From positions 1 through 39,371 of IMG/VR virus record IMGVR_UViG_3300010392_000226: a stretch of 39,371 bases of DNA; one strand, given 5' to 3'. The translations under genes were made by a program, and so were the position numbers. This stretch comes from a virus. Below the pieces are notes generated by a model. The model did not search any database and was not told the origin of the DNA. It saw only the letters and a program-made list of their open reading frames with translations. Positions 9,790 through 16,452 of this stretch are shown here, in pieces. Each line of letters starts with the position of its first letter. The first letter of the stretch is position 1.

Positions 9790-9980
9790 AAGACAAAAGC
9801 CTTTTAACCCCTAACGTCGATTTAATACCCCATATAAAAACGGTTACATTTTTCTATTATTCAGATAATGGCGACGATAAAAACCCAGGGACTAAACAAA
9901 GGCCGCTTAAAACCTTAAAAAGGGCTAAGGCTTTAATTCAGGAATATCGAATTAAAAATTATAAACTGGTAAAAATCTAA
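9786..9980 (+). CDS. Small protein repeating the beta-helix entry motif
   Basis: This gene of 64 residues has a GTG start that overlaps the TGA of the tailspike gene (GTGA), and its stop abuts the next gene. Residues 24-50 read YYSDNGDDKNPGTKQRPLKT and then a lysine-rich helix. This is the same entry motif as in the large neighbour (NG-D-N-GT-P-T pattern), but no beta-helix follows. It may be a shrunken duplicate, a separately made cap, or a leftover from modular exchange. Function unknown. Confidence 0.65.
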   Translation: MKDKSLLTPNVDLIPHIKTVTFFYYSDNGDDKNPGTKQRPLKTLKRAKALIQEYRIKNYKLVKI

Positions 9981-10996
9981 TGGGTAGGCAAGTATTATTA
10001 AATGACGAAGACATTAGTAAATTCGTTTCTAATATCCCTAACGTAGTGCAATCGGCGGGCGGCTTTGGGCAAGTAACTATTAATGATATTAACGACATAA
10101 CGGGTATTAATATCGGCGGCTTTTGGGATATAAACGCGAATAACTCGCCTTTTTTTGGGGCTGAGCTAAGCGGGTTTAGTATAAAGATTAATATTGACGG
10201 GGTAAGGGTATTTACTGGCCATGTTAAAGAAATAACAGCCAATAACGAAACAAGGGCTGCCACAGTTTCAATAACTTCGGATTTACAAAAAGCCTTAGAT
10301 CATGGCGCTATTTATGTTAGTGACGATTTTGAAACACCTGTAAATGCAATAAGGGAAATAGCCGACCTTTATAAAATTAAAATCGACTCAGGAACATTTA
10401 ATAAAAGTAATAATTTTTATGATACCGATAACGTATTAATAAACGTGAATCGAGTTAGGCCCGAAGGCTCAGTATTTGGCTTAATCCAAGAAATCGCGGC
10501 CATGGCTTGTATAAGGCTTTATAGTATTAACGGGGTTTTGTATTGTGATAACTCCGAAGTACAAACAAAACCCAGCCTAGCCACGTTTACCGATAGACAT
10601 ATAGACGGGACAATTAATTTATATTCCAACCCTATAAGCACGCGGCTAGATAAGGAATTAATAAACGGCTACTATATAGAAACATTACAGGGGGCCGCTA
10701 CCTTTGGGGAAACTCAAAAGCAAGCCAAGACGATTAACGGCGGGTTCGATTCGAGTATACAGATTAAGTCATTACAAGCGGGCGTATTTTTGGGCGAGCT
10801 TTGGATTGATTACTTAAACAGGGTGCAAAATCAAATAGCCTTCAAGATACCCAAAGGGTACGGCGTACAATTAGCGCTAAACGACGCGGTAATAATTAGG
10901 AATAGCTTAGCGGGCTGGGATGACATAACAGCCGATTTAATAAGTATTGACAACACGACGCAAGTAACAAGCGACTTAATAGGATTAACCCGCTAA
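9980..10996 (+). CDS. Putative tail hub or baseplate protein (gp27/gpD-like)
   Basis: This protein has 338 residues. The N-terminal beta-rich half has IKINIDGVRVFTGHVKEI (about residues 70-87) followed by VSITSDLQKALDHG, a layout like that of phage hub proteins (T4 gp27, P2 gpD, Mu gp44), where a segment of the form V-F-x-G-x-V precedes the hub barrel. The remainder alternates strands and short helices. Its position after the tape measure and tailspike and before a putative receptor-binding gene fits a tail tip role. Start and stop are tightly packed with both neighbours. The family assignment is by pattern only. Confidence 0.5.
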   Translation: MGRQVLLNDEDISKFVSNIPNVVQSAGGFGQVTINDINDITGINIGGFWDINANNSPFFGAELSGFSIKINIDGVRVFTGHVKEITANNETRAATVSITSDLQKALDHGAIYVSDDFETPVNAIREIADLYKIKIDSGTFNKSNNFYDTDNVLINVNRVRPEGSVFGLIQEIAAMACIRLYSINGVLYCDNSEVQTKPSLATFTDRHIDGTINLYSNPISTRLDKELINGYYIETLQGAATFGETQKQAKTINGGFDSSIQIKSLQAGVFLGELWIDYLNRVQNQIAFKIPKGYGVQLALNDAVIIRNSLAGWDDITADLISIDNTTQVTSDLIGLTR

Positions 10997-12231
10997 TGAG
11001 TAACAAAATAATAGCCCCAAACACTAGCCGAAACATTGCCCCCAGGTTTAACAATGTTAGAGATAATTTTTACTCAAATATTTATGGGCCTCAATTCGTT
11101 TACGATTTTAGTACCACTATTGGATCTAATCGGCAAGTCGGGTTAAAGGGCTTACCAACTGGCAACGGCGATAATATTATAAGAATACCCTTTCGGGTTT
11201 TCGATAGCTCAGGGGCTTTTACTAATCAAACTGAATGGCTAGAAATAACCGACGGCTGGATTATAGACCTTGACGACACGGCCATAGACTTAACGGCTAA
11301 AACAGGGGGCATAATTGACGGGGTAGGCTTGTCGGGGCTAAGGGATTATTTTATTTGGGCCTTTGCTGATTTTTCTAAAACGGGGGACGATCGTTTTCAG
11401 GGCTTCGGCGTTACTCAAAGGCCAGCCGTTAATAGCACATTGACAACGACAAGCGGGGGGGCTCTAGGTGCGTCGGGGTCGGTTTTTACCTTTAACCTAT
11501 CGAACTACGCTAATATTTTTACAATTGGATCAAGGATAATAATAAGGCTAGGGACACAAAACAGCGCGACCAATGACTTTAACCAGGGGGTTATTACTGA
11601 CATATTAGCCCACAACCAAATAGAAGTTACAATGGACGCGAGCTACGGGGCTGGCATTGACACAAATTGGCAAAACCAAAGCTTAGCGGGGCAAGCTGGC
11701 CAGCAAATAAGACAAACAACCGCCTTTAAGCCGTATTTATTACAATCGACCCAAGAGCTTTACCCTGGCGGGGGCAACGAATACGCTTTTTGTTATATGG
11801 GGAATATACAAACCGACGGGTCTAGCGATATTAAAACGGCTAGGAAGCGGGGCGAATTTTACTCATTGCCTGACTTAACCTTTACAGTTCAAAGCGAAAA
11901 TTTCACGGTTACGACTAACCGACGGTTAAACCTATCTAGGTGGCTACCATTTCACGCTAAGGAAGCGTTTATAAGATTAATAGGGCGGCGTAATGCTGGG
12001 AGTAGTACGGCGGGCTTTGTTAGAGCTGCACAAAATTTAGGCATAGACGGTAAACACCTAACAACCAATAACTACGGGTTTACTAATAACAGCGTATTGA
12101 TAAGGGAACATGGATTAATACCGATAGAGCAATACGACCAAACCATAAGCTCAACGGGGTCAACGTCAGGAAGTGAAAGTTTTTTAACTAATATAACATT
12201 AATGGGATACGAAGGCGAAAACGAATTTTAA
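10996..12231 (+). CDS. Putative tail fibre or receptor-binding protein
   Basis: This 411-residue protein is rich in Gly, Ser, Thr, Asn and aromatic residues, with few Lys or Glu and no membrane segment, a composition typical of beta-structured tail tip proteins. It is the last large gene of the tail module, a usual place for the host-binding protein. The stretch TTTSGGALGASGSVFTFNLS near residues 150-170 looks like a flexible linker between domains. No enzyme motif is visible. Its ATG overlaps the stop of the hub-like gene (TAATG). A baseplate component is the alternative. Confidence 0.5.
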   Translation: MSNKIIAPNTSRNIAPRFNNVRDNFYSNIYGPQFVYDFSTTIGSNRQVGLKGLPTGNGDNIIRIPFRVFDSSGAFTNQTEWLEITDGWIIDLDDTAIDLTAKTGGIIDGVGLSGLRDYFIWAFADFSKTGDDRFQGFGVTQRPAVNSTLTTTSGGALGASGSVFTFNLSNYANIFTIGSRIIIRLGTQNSATNDFNQGVITDILAHNQIEVTMDASYGAGIDTNWQNQSLAGQAGQQIRQTTAFKPYLLQSTQELYPGGGNEYAFCYMGNIQTDGSSDIKTARKRGEFYSLPDLTFTVQSENFTVTTNRRLNLSRWLPFHAKEAFIRLIGRRNAGSSTAGFVRAAQNLGIDGKHLTTNNYGFTNNSVLIREHGLIPIEQYDQTISSTGSTSGSESFLTNITLMGYEGENEF

Positions 12232-12247
12232 TAGGAGTAAATAATTA

Positions 12248-12514
12248 ATGGATATGGAACAAAGGATAAGCAAAGCTGAGACTAAAATCGCTGTTTTACA
12301 AAACAATTTAGAAGGACTAAAAGAAAGCATGAAAGCGAACGACCAAAAAACCGACGACATACATAATAACGTACTAACAATCACCCACTCGTTAACGTCG
12401 ATAGATAAAAAACTAGATAGTAAGGACGCTAAAAACTGGAAACTTATCACTATGGGTATCGGGGCAATACTAACAATCGTAACGGCCTATTTTATCGGCA
12501 CTATGGGCACTTAG
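12248..12514 (+). CDS. XhlA-like coiled-coil membrane protein
   Basis: This protein has 88 residues. Residues 1-60 form an amphipathic coiled coil with heptad-spaced hydrophobics (MEQRISKAETKIAVLQNNLE and so on), followed by one C-terminal membrane segment (about residues 67-85, KLITMGIGAILTIVTAYFIG). This is the layout of the XhlA family of phage lysis or holin-associated proteins. A clear AGGAG site lies 10 bases before the ATG. It closes the late tail operon, just before a terminator, and is far from the endolysin at 23882. A virion-membrane contact role cannot be excluded. Confidence 0.6.
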   Translation: MDMEQRISKAETKIAVLQNNLEGLKESMKANDQKTDDIHNNVLTITHSLTSIDKKLDSKDAKNWKLITMGIGAILTIVTAYFIGTMGT

Positions 12515-12571
12515 TATAATATTTATCATATATATTATATAATATTCCTATTGATTTAATTCACACATTGA

Positions 12572-12601
12572 AAGCCCGTTTCAATAGGCGGGCTTATTTT
12601 T
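12572..12601 (+). terminator. Rho-independent terminator of the tail operon
   Basis: A perfect 7-bp stem, AAGCCCG (12572-12578) with CGGGCTT (12589-12595), a 10-base loop and then ATTTTT. It lies 57 bases after the stop of the XhlA-like gene and ahead of the early promoter, so it separates late and early transcription. Confidence 0.85.
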
Positions 12602-12645
12602 CTGCAATAAAAAAATATAACACCCTCACTTTTTTAATTAATTAC

Positions 12646-12677
12646 TTGACTTACTATAATAGATATACTATATTATA
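12646..12677 (+). promoter_or_regulatory. Early promoter with overlapping dyad
   Basis: TTGACT (12646-12651), 17 bases, TATATT (12669-12674): five of six matches to consensus in each sigma70 box, with ideal spacing. An imperfect inverted repeat, TATAATAG (12655-12662) and CTATATTATA (12668-12677), fills the spacer and the -10 box, so a repressor bound there would block RNA polymerase. The stretch 12515-12717 holds only the terminator, this promoter and the leader of the next gene; AT-rich alternating sequence at 12515-12550 has no other feature I can name. Confidence 0.75.
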
Positions 12678-12717
12678 TGTATAGGGTTTGAGAAAAGCCC
12701 AAAAGGAGTTAGTAGTA

Positions 12718-12909
12718 ATGAGTTATTTTTTATCTGAGCAAAAGCGGCTTTTAAGCTTGCTTAAAGTAGAGGCATTAGATTTAATAAAAACCATAGAAGA
12801 GGTTACCGTTAATCCTAAATTATATGAACGCGTTTCACTCCCTATATATGGGATGATTGAAATAAGAGACATTTTAATTAAACTGGGGGGTAGTCAAAAT
12901 GACCAATAA
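12718..12909 (+). CDS. Small hypothetical protein, first gene of the early operon
   Basis: This protein of 63 residues is mostly helical, with a leucine-rich N-terminal half (LSEQKRLLSLLKVEALDLI). I chose ATG 12718 because AAGGAG lies at 12703-12708, nine bases upstream; an in-frame TTG at 12688 lacks a site. The end overlaps the next gene by 11 bases, so the two are probably translationally coupled. I recognise no family. As the first early gene it could be a regulator or a host-takeover peptide, but the sequence does not show this. Confidence 0.7.
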   Translation: MSYFLSEQKRLLSLLKVEALDLIKTIEEVTVNPKLYERVSLPIYGMIEIRDILIKLGGSQNDQ

Positions 12910-13768
12910 CTATAACATACCCGCCCCAGTATTCAACGCAATAGCTAAAGACGACTATAAGCGCGACCCTTCGGCTTTTGCCAGTGTAACCCAGCTTTGC
13001 GACGACCCGTTTTATGTAGCCCTAAGCGAAACGGCCCCAGCTAAAGAACCCGACGCGATAGACTTCGCGGCTATTGCTTTGGGTAAAGCGTGGCACGATT
13101 ACATAGAAAGGGCTAACGGTAACGAAAACGCCCTTATAGAAGAGCGCTTAACCATAGATATAGACGGCGCTAAGATAACGGGGGCTTTGGATTATTATAA
13201 CGGCGATACTTGCCAGCTTTTAGATTATAAGGTAAGCACGGTTTGGGCTTATCAGTTCAAAGACGAACCAGGCAGTCAATACCAAAAGTGGGTTAAGCAA
13301 TTAAATATTTATGCTTATATGCTAAGGGCCAATGGCTTTCCCGTTAAGTCGATAGCGGTAAGCCTATATATAAAAGACTGGTCAGGGGCTAAGGGGAAAT
13401 TCGATCCTAATTACCCGACAAGCCCGATAATTGAAATGCCTATTCAAATATTCACAGATGGCATAATCGAACAAAGATTAAGGGCCGATATAGCTAAGCT
13501 AAAAGCCGCTAGAAATGGCCAGGGTAACCAATGTTCAATTATTAACCGTTGGGAAAGGCCGACCGTTTTTAAGGTAATGAAAGGGACAAATAAAAAAAGC
13601 TCTAAGAATTTACCTACTTACGCCGACGCTAAAGAGTGGGCCGACAATAATATAAAAGTTAAATATGATATTGTCGAGCATAAAGGGGCGCGGGTACGTT
13701 GTGAGGGGTATTGTAATTACTCCGACCATTGCCCAGGCTATCAAAAACATTTGAAGGAAAGTAAATAA
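12899..13768 (+). CDS. Cas4/RecB-like PD-(D/E)XK exonuclease with probable iron-sulfur cluster
   Basis: This protein of 289 residues has the RecB-family nuclease core in order: His66 (GKAWHDYIE), Asp98 (TGALDYY), Asp109-Tyr-Lys111 (LLDYK) and Gln134 in QLNIYAYML. One cysteine near the N-terminus (Cys34) and three near the C-terminus (Cys268, Cys272, Cys278) match the cluster layout of Cas4, AddB and related 4Fe-4S nucleases. The likely job is to resect DNA ends to give 3' single strands for the annealing protein encoded at 14705. Genes are tightly overlapped up- and downstream. Specificity (5'-3' or both) cannot be read from the sequence. Confidence 0.8.
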   Translation: MTNNYNIPAPVFNAIAKDDYKRDPSAFASVTQLCDDPFYVALSETAPAKEPDAIDFAAIALGKAWHDYIERANGNENALIEERLTIDIDGAKITGALDYYNGDTCQLLDYKVSTVWAYQFKDEPGSQYQKWVKQLNIYAYMLRANGFPVKSIAVSLYIKDWSGAKGKFDPNYPTSPIIEMPIQIFTDGIIEQRLRADIAKLKAARNGQGNQCSIINRWERPTVFKVMKGTNKKSSKNLPTYADAKEWADNNIKVKYDIVEHKGARVRCEGYCNYSDHCPGYQKHLKESK

Positions 13769-13992
13769 TGGACATAACAAGCGAAAAGTATAACCTAGCT
13801 TTAGAAATAAAAGACGACTATTTAGCCGTTAGTCGTAAAAGTGAGAAACATTTTTACGCCCTTTTCCGTAGCGATATGGGGTATAAATATATAAAGGATA
13901 TTCCAGCCGAAAAGGAGCTAGAGTTAACCCGATGGCTAGGGCTTTTAATGATTAATGCCATTAAATCCAACATTATAGGGGAAAAGATATGA
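13768..13992 (+). CDS. Small hypothetical protein between nuclease and resolvase
   Basis: This protein has 74 residues, an N-terminal beta-like half (LALEIKDDYLAVSRK) and a C-terminal helix (ELTRWLGLLMINAIKS). Start and stop overlap the neighbours by one and four bases (ATGA at 13989), so it is made with the recombination enzymes. No family is recognised; a small accessory factor for one of the two flanking nucleases is a guess. Confidence 0.6.
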   Translation: MDITSEKYNLALEIKDDYLAVSRKSEKHFYALFRSDMGYKYIKDIPAEKELELTRWLGLLMINAIKSNIIGEKI

Positions 13993-14510
13993 AATATAAA
14001 TATATCATAGGCATAGACCCAGGTAATAAAGGCGGGGTCGTAGTGCTAGACGCTAAAAAGGAAACCGTTGCAAAATATGCAACACTTAACGGGACTTTCG
14101 ACGACTTAGATACAATTATGTCTCTAGTCTTAGAAAGTGACCAAACGGCGGCCTATATCGAACATACTGAGCCTGTAAAGTTTGGTAAGGTTGTTATGCC
14201 CGTGGTTTACTGGCGCCAGGGTTTTAACTATGCCAACGCGGTAACGGGTTGTACTATTGGAAACGTCAATAGTATAAACCTAGTCGGGCCTAAGGCGTGG
14301 CAAGCTGAGCTTAACAAGTCGCTTAAATACCCCCATTTCCATTACGATAGGGAAATAAAGCGGGTAAGTATTGCCAATTGTGAGCAACGCTTTGGGCGGC
14401 TTTTTGCTAACAAGAAAAGCGGGAAGCCCTTAGACGGCTTAGCCGACGCCGCTAACATTGCTTATTATGGCTTAGTACAGGAAAGCCAAAAGGGGGTTAA
14501 AAATGATTAA
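13989..14510 (+). CDS. RuvC-like Holliday junction resolvase
   Basis: This protein of 173 residues has an RNase H fold. It begins IIGIDPGNKGGVVVLD (Asp10), has YIEHTE (Glu58, Glu61) on the second acidic strand and DGLADAANIAYYG (Asp149, Asp153) at the C-terminal helix: the four-acidic-residue layout of RuvC/CRISPR-type resolvases. It should cleave four-way or branched DNA made during recombination and replication so that concatemers can be packaged. It is flanked by the RecB-like nuclease and the annealing protein, which supports the role. The N-terminal motif reads DPGNKGG rather than the DPG-TG of bacterial RuvC, as is common in phage versions. Confidence 0.8.
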   Translation: MKYKYIIGIDPGNKGGVVVLDAKKETVAKYATLNGTFDDLDTIMSLVLESDQTAAYIEHTEPVKFGKVVMPVVYWRQGFNYANAVTGCTIGNVNSINLVGPKAWQAELNKSLKYPHFHYDREIKRVSIANCEQRFGRLFANKKSGKPLDGLADAANIAYYGLVQESQKGVKND

Positions 14511-14715
14511 AGCAAAAGACCTTAATAACTTAATTCATGAGATAGAGGAAAGGCGCGAAGACTTAGAACTTCGTATAATCGATTTATGTTACGGCGCTGG
14601 GGTAAGCGCTTCGGCGTATCATAATTACAAGGTCGAATCTCAGGATATGACCATAAAAGTAGCTATAAGACTATTAAAACAATTAGAAAAGGAAAATATA
14701 ACCGATGGAGAATAA
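14503..14715 (+). CDS. Small HTH-like protein
   Basis: This protein has 70 residues. Residues 25-62 (IIDLCYGAGVSASAYHNYK, then MTIKVAIRLLKQLEK) fit a five-helix XRE-like DNA-binding fold, with the recognition helix around GVSASAYHNYK. It overlaps both neighbours by about ten bases, so it is embedded in the recombination operon. It may repress the early promoter, but no operator link can be shown from sequence. Confidence in the HTH call is moderate because the domain is short. Confidence 0.5.
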   Translation: MIKAKDLNNLIHEIEERREDLELRIIDLCYGAGVSASAYHNYKVESQDMTIKVAIRLLKQLEKENITDGE

Positions 14716-15553
14716 ACAGTTACAAATTCAAGAAATACAAAGTATAGGCCAAGTCATGAAAAAAAGCGGCCTGTTTAGCGACTTACAAAGCCCTGAGCAA
14801 GCTATGGTTAAAATTATGGCGGGGCAAATGCTGGGCGTCGATCCTTTCGGGTCGACTAGCGGTATACATATTATTAAGGGCAAACCCGTTATAAGCGCTA
14901 ACTTAATGGCTGGGTTAATTAAGCGGTCGGGAAAGTATGACTATAAAGCCATTAAGCACGATGAAACCTTATGTCATTTAGAATTTTACAGGGTCGACGG
15001 TAAAAAGGAAGCCATAGGGGAAAGTATTTTCTCTATGGACGACGCTAAAAAGGCGGGCTTAAGCGGTGGTAACTGGGCTAAGTACCCTAAAAATATGCTT
15101 TTCGCTAGGGCTATAAGTAACGGGTTTAGATACCATTGCGCTGACTTGGCCATTAGTGGCGGGGTATATGTCGAAGGGGAGTTAGACGACGATAAGCCAA
15201 TGGCTGAGCCTGAGCCTAAAAACGTAACGCCTAAAAATGAGCCTGAAGGATTAAAAACGTCAAAGGAAACTATAAAGGAAGTATTCGAAACGTCTAAAAA
15301 ACATAACGAAACACCCCTACCCATAGGCAACGAACCCGCCCAGCTTTTAAGCGATGCACGCGACGCGGTTAACAGCTTAGCCCCTGAGGATAAAGCTAAA
15401 TGGAAAAATGATTATATCCAAATGTTTAACGAGCCGCCCCGAAGTGCTAAGGATATGGACGCCGATAAGCTTGAATGGTGTATAAGCTGGGTTGCTGAGC
15501 TAAGGAACGCTGAGCTTAACGCCGAGTATAATGAAACGGTTGGGGGTGTGTAA
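14705..15553 (+). CDS. RecT-like single-strand annealing protein
   Basis: This 282-residue protein has an N-terminal part (residues 20-155) that follows the pattern of phage RecT-type recombination proteins: SPEQAMVKIMAGQMLGVDPF, then GIHIIKGKPVISANLMAGLI, KRSGKYDYKAI and a glycine-aromatic core ending in FARAISNGFRYHCADL. The C-terminal third is charged and low-complexity (DDDKPMAEPEPK), with a helical end. Such proteins coat and pair complementary single strands. It lies in one operon with a Cas4/RecB-like nuclease and a resolvase, the usual partners. The exact family (RecT, or a RecT-like family of unknown function) cannot be fixed by eye. Confidence 0.65.
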   Translation: MENKQLQIQEIQSIGQVMKKSGLFSDLQSPEQAMVKIMAGQMLGVDPFGSTSGIHIIKGKPVISANLMAGLIKRSGKYDYKAIKHDETLCHLEFYRVDGKKEAIGESIFSMDDAKKAGLSGGNWAKYPKNMLFARAISNGFRYHCADLAISGGVYVEGELDDDKPMAEPEPKNVTPKNEPEGLKTSKETIKEVFETSKKHNETPLPIGNEPAQLLSDARDAVNSLAPEDKAKWKNDYIQMFNEPPRSAKDMDADKLEWCISWVAELRNAELNAEYNETVGGV

Positions 15554-15738
15554 TGATAGATACGAAAACCGAAGACTATATAACGGCTGAGCTGACAAGG
15601 CTAAAGGGTTTAGATTATAAGTACTGGACTGAGGCCGATAAGGATCTTTTAATATCATTGATACCTATCGAGCATCTTGAAAGGCCATTAAGAGATATAT
15701 TCCCCATAATAAAAATAAAAGTAGTAGGGGGCGAGTAA
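15553..15738 (+). CDS. Small hypothetical protein
   Basis: This protein of 61 residues is acidic and basic in alternation (KTEDYITAELTRLKGLDYK), with a hydrophobic C-terminal strand. It overlaps the annealing protein stop (TAATG). Its own stop overlaps an ATG that opens a ten-codon frame (15738-15770, MEKLKGLNYV), which in turn ends just inside the next gene; this could pass ribosomes on to the next start. Function unknown. Confidence 0.6.
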   Translation: MIDTKTEDYITAELTRLKGLDYKYWTEADKDLLISLIPIEHLERPLRDIFPIIKIKVVGGE

Positions 15739-15762
15739 TGGAAAAGCTAAAAGGATTGAATT

Positions 15763-15996
15763 ATGTATAAGATAGGGCAAAAGGTTTATTGTTTAACTGA
15801 GGTCTTAGACGGGCCGTATTTTATTACAATCGAAGGCATAGCTTTAGGGACAATAGAGGCGGTTATAAGTCTAGAGGACTGGGTAGAATATCGGGTTAGG
15901 TTTAGGGCTGGGCTTGTAAGGGAAATAAAAGAAATGAACGTTATGAATTTAGAAGAGTGTATAGAATCGCTTAAGCGTTGGGATAAAAGGAAGTAA
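15763..15996 (+). CDS. Small hypothetical protein (KOW/SH3-like beta protein)
   Basis: This protein of 77 residues starts MYKIGQKVYCLTEVLDGP and continues with strands (ITIEGIALGTIEAVI, WVEYRVRF), the look of a small five-stranded barrel of the kind found in many phage proteins, then a charged helix. An AAAGGA site precedes the ATG. It is the last gene before a structured leader at 16000-16077. No function can be assigned. Confidence 0.6.
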   Translation: MYKIGQKVYCLTEVLDGPYFITIEGIALGTIEAVISLEDWVEYRVRFRAGLVREIKEMNVMNLEECIESLKRWDKRK

Positions 15997-15999
15997 TAA

Positions 16000-16077
16000 G
16001 CCCCGCCGAAAGTTGGGACACCGACGGGCGAAAAAATAGCCCGACTACTCTACTGGAGGGGTCGTCGTAGCGGGCTT
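16000..16077 (+). ncRNA. Structured leader with alternative hairpins before the replication genes
   Basis: Four GC-rich segments in AT-rich surroundings can pair in different ways: GCCCCGCCG (16000-16008), CGACGGGCG (16022-16030), AGCCCGACTAC (16038-16048) and GTAG-CGGGCTT (16067-16077). Segment 1 pairs with 2, 2 with 3 and 3 with 4; the 3-4 stem is about ten pairs with one bulge and encloses GGAGGGG. This looks like an attenuator or a small structured RNA between the recombination and replication genes. There is no clean T run after the last stem, so a simple terminator is less likely. A weak promoter (TATAAT at 16135-16140) and a dyad (TAGTA at 16129-16133, TACTA about 13 bases on) lie between it and the next gene. 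Confidence 0.4.
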
Positions 16078-16164
16078 AGATTAATATAATAAAATTGTTT
16101 TACTTTTTTATTAAATCGTATTAATATAGTAGTTTATAATTTATTACTACCATTGGAGGGGAAT

Positions 16165-16452
16165 ATGGATTACATAGCGGCTATACAAAAGCTAAACCTA
16201 AACCATTACCAAAAGCATATACTAATAACATTGGTCTTAGACGCGGATAAGTGGGGGCACTCTAGGACAGGGTTAAGAGAGCTTAGCAGTAGAACAGGCA
16301 TAGAAAGGGGCACTTTAATAAAGTGGCTTAAATCGCTTGAGAATGAATGGTTTATAAAAATAAACCGTCGAACGGGGAAACTTAATACTATTAGTATATG
16401 GAGAACTAAATATTTATTAAATAATAAGGTTGAGGGGCTAGAAAATGAATAA
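16165..16452 (+). CDS. Winged-helix DNA-binding protein (replication-associated)
   Basis: This protein has 95 residues from ATG 16165, chosen because GGAGGGG lies at 16155-16161; an in-frame TTG at 16153 would place the site inside the gene. The chain is one winged helix: HYQKHILITLVLDADKWGHS, then RELSSRTGIERGTLIKWLK as helix-turn-helix and a wing (FIKINRRTGKLNTISI). It resembles the N-terminal domains of phage replication initiators (helix_turn_helix_36 type) and sits directly before the initiator, with an eight-base overlap. It may be a paralogue of the initiator's DNA-binding domain that acts as a partner or regulator. Confidence 0.65.
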   Translation: MDYIAAIQKLNLNHYQKHILITLVLDADKWGHSRTGLRELSSRTGIERGTLIKWLKSLENEWFIKINRRTGKLNTISIWRTKYLLNNKVEGLENE

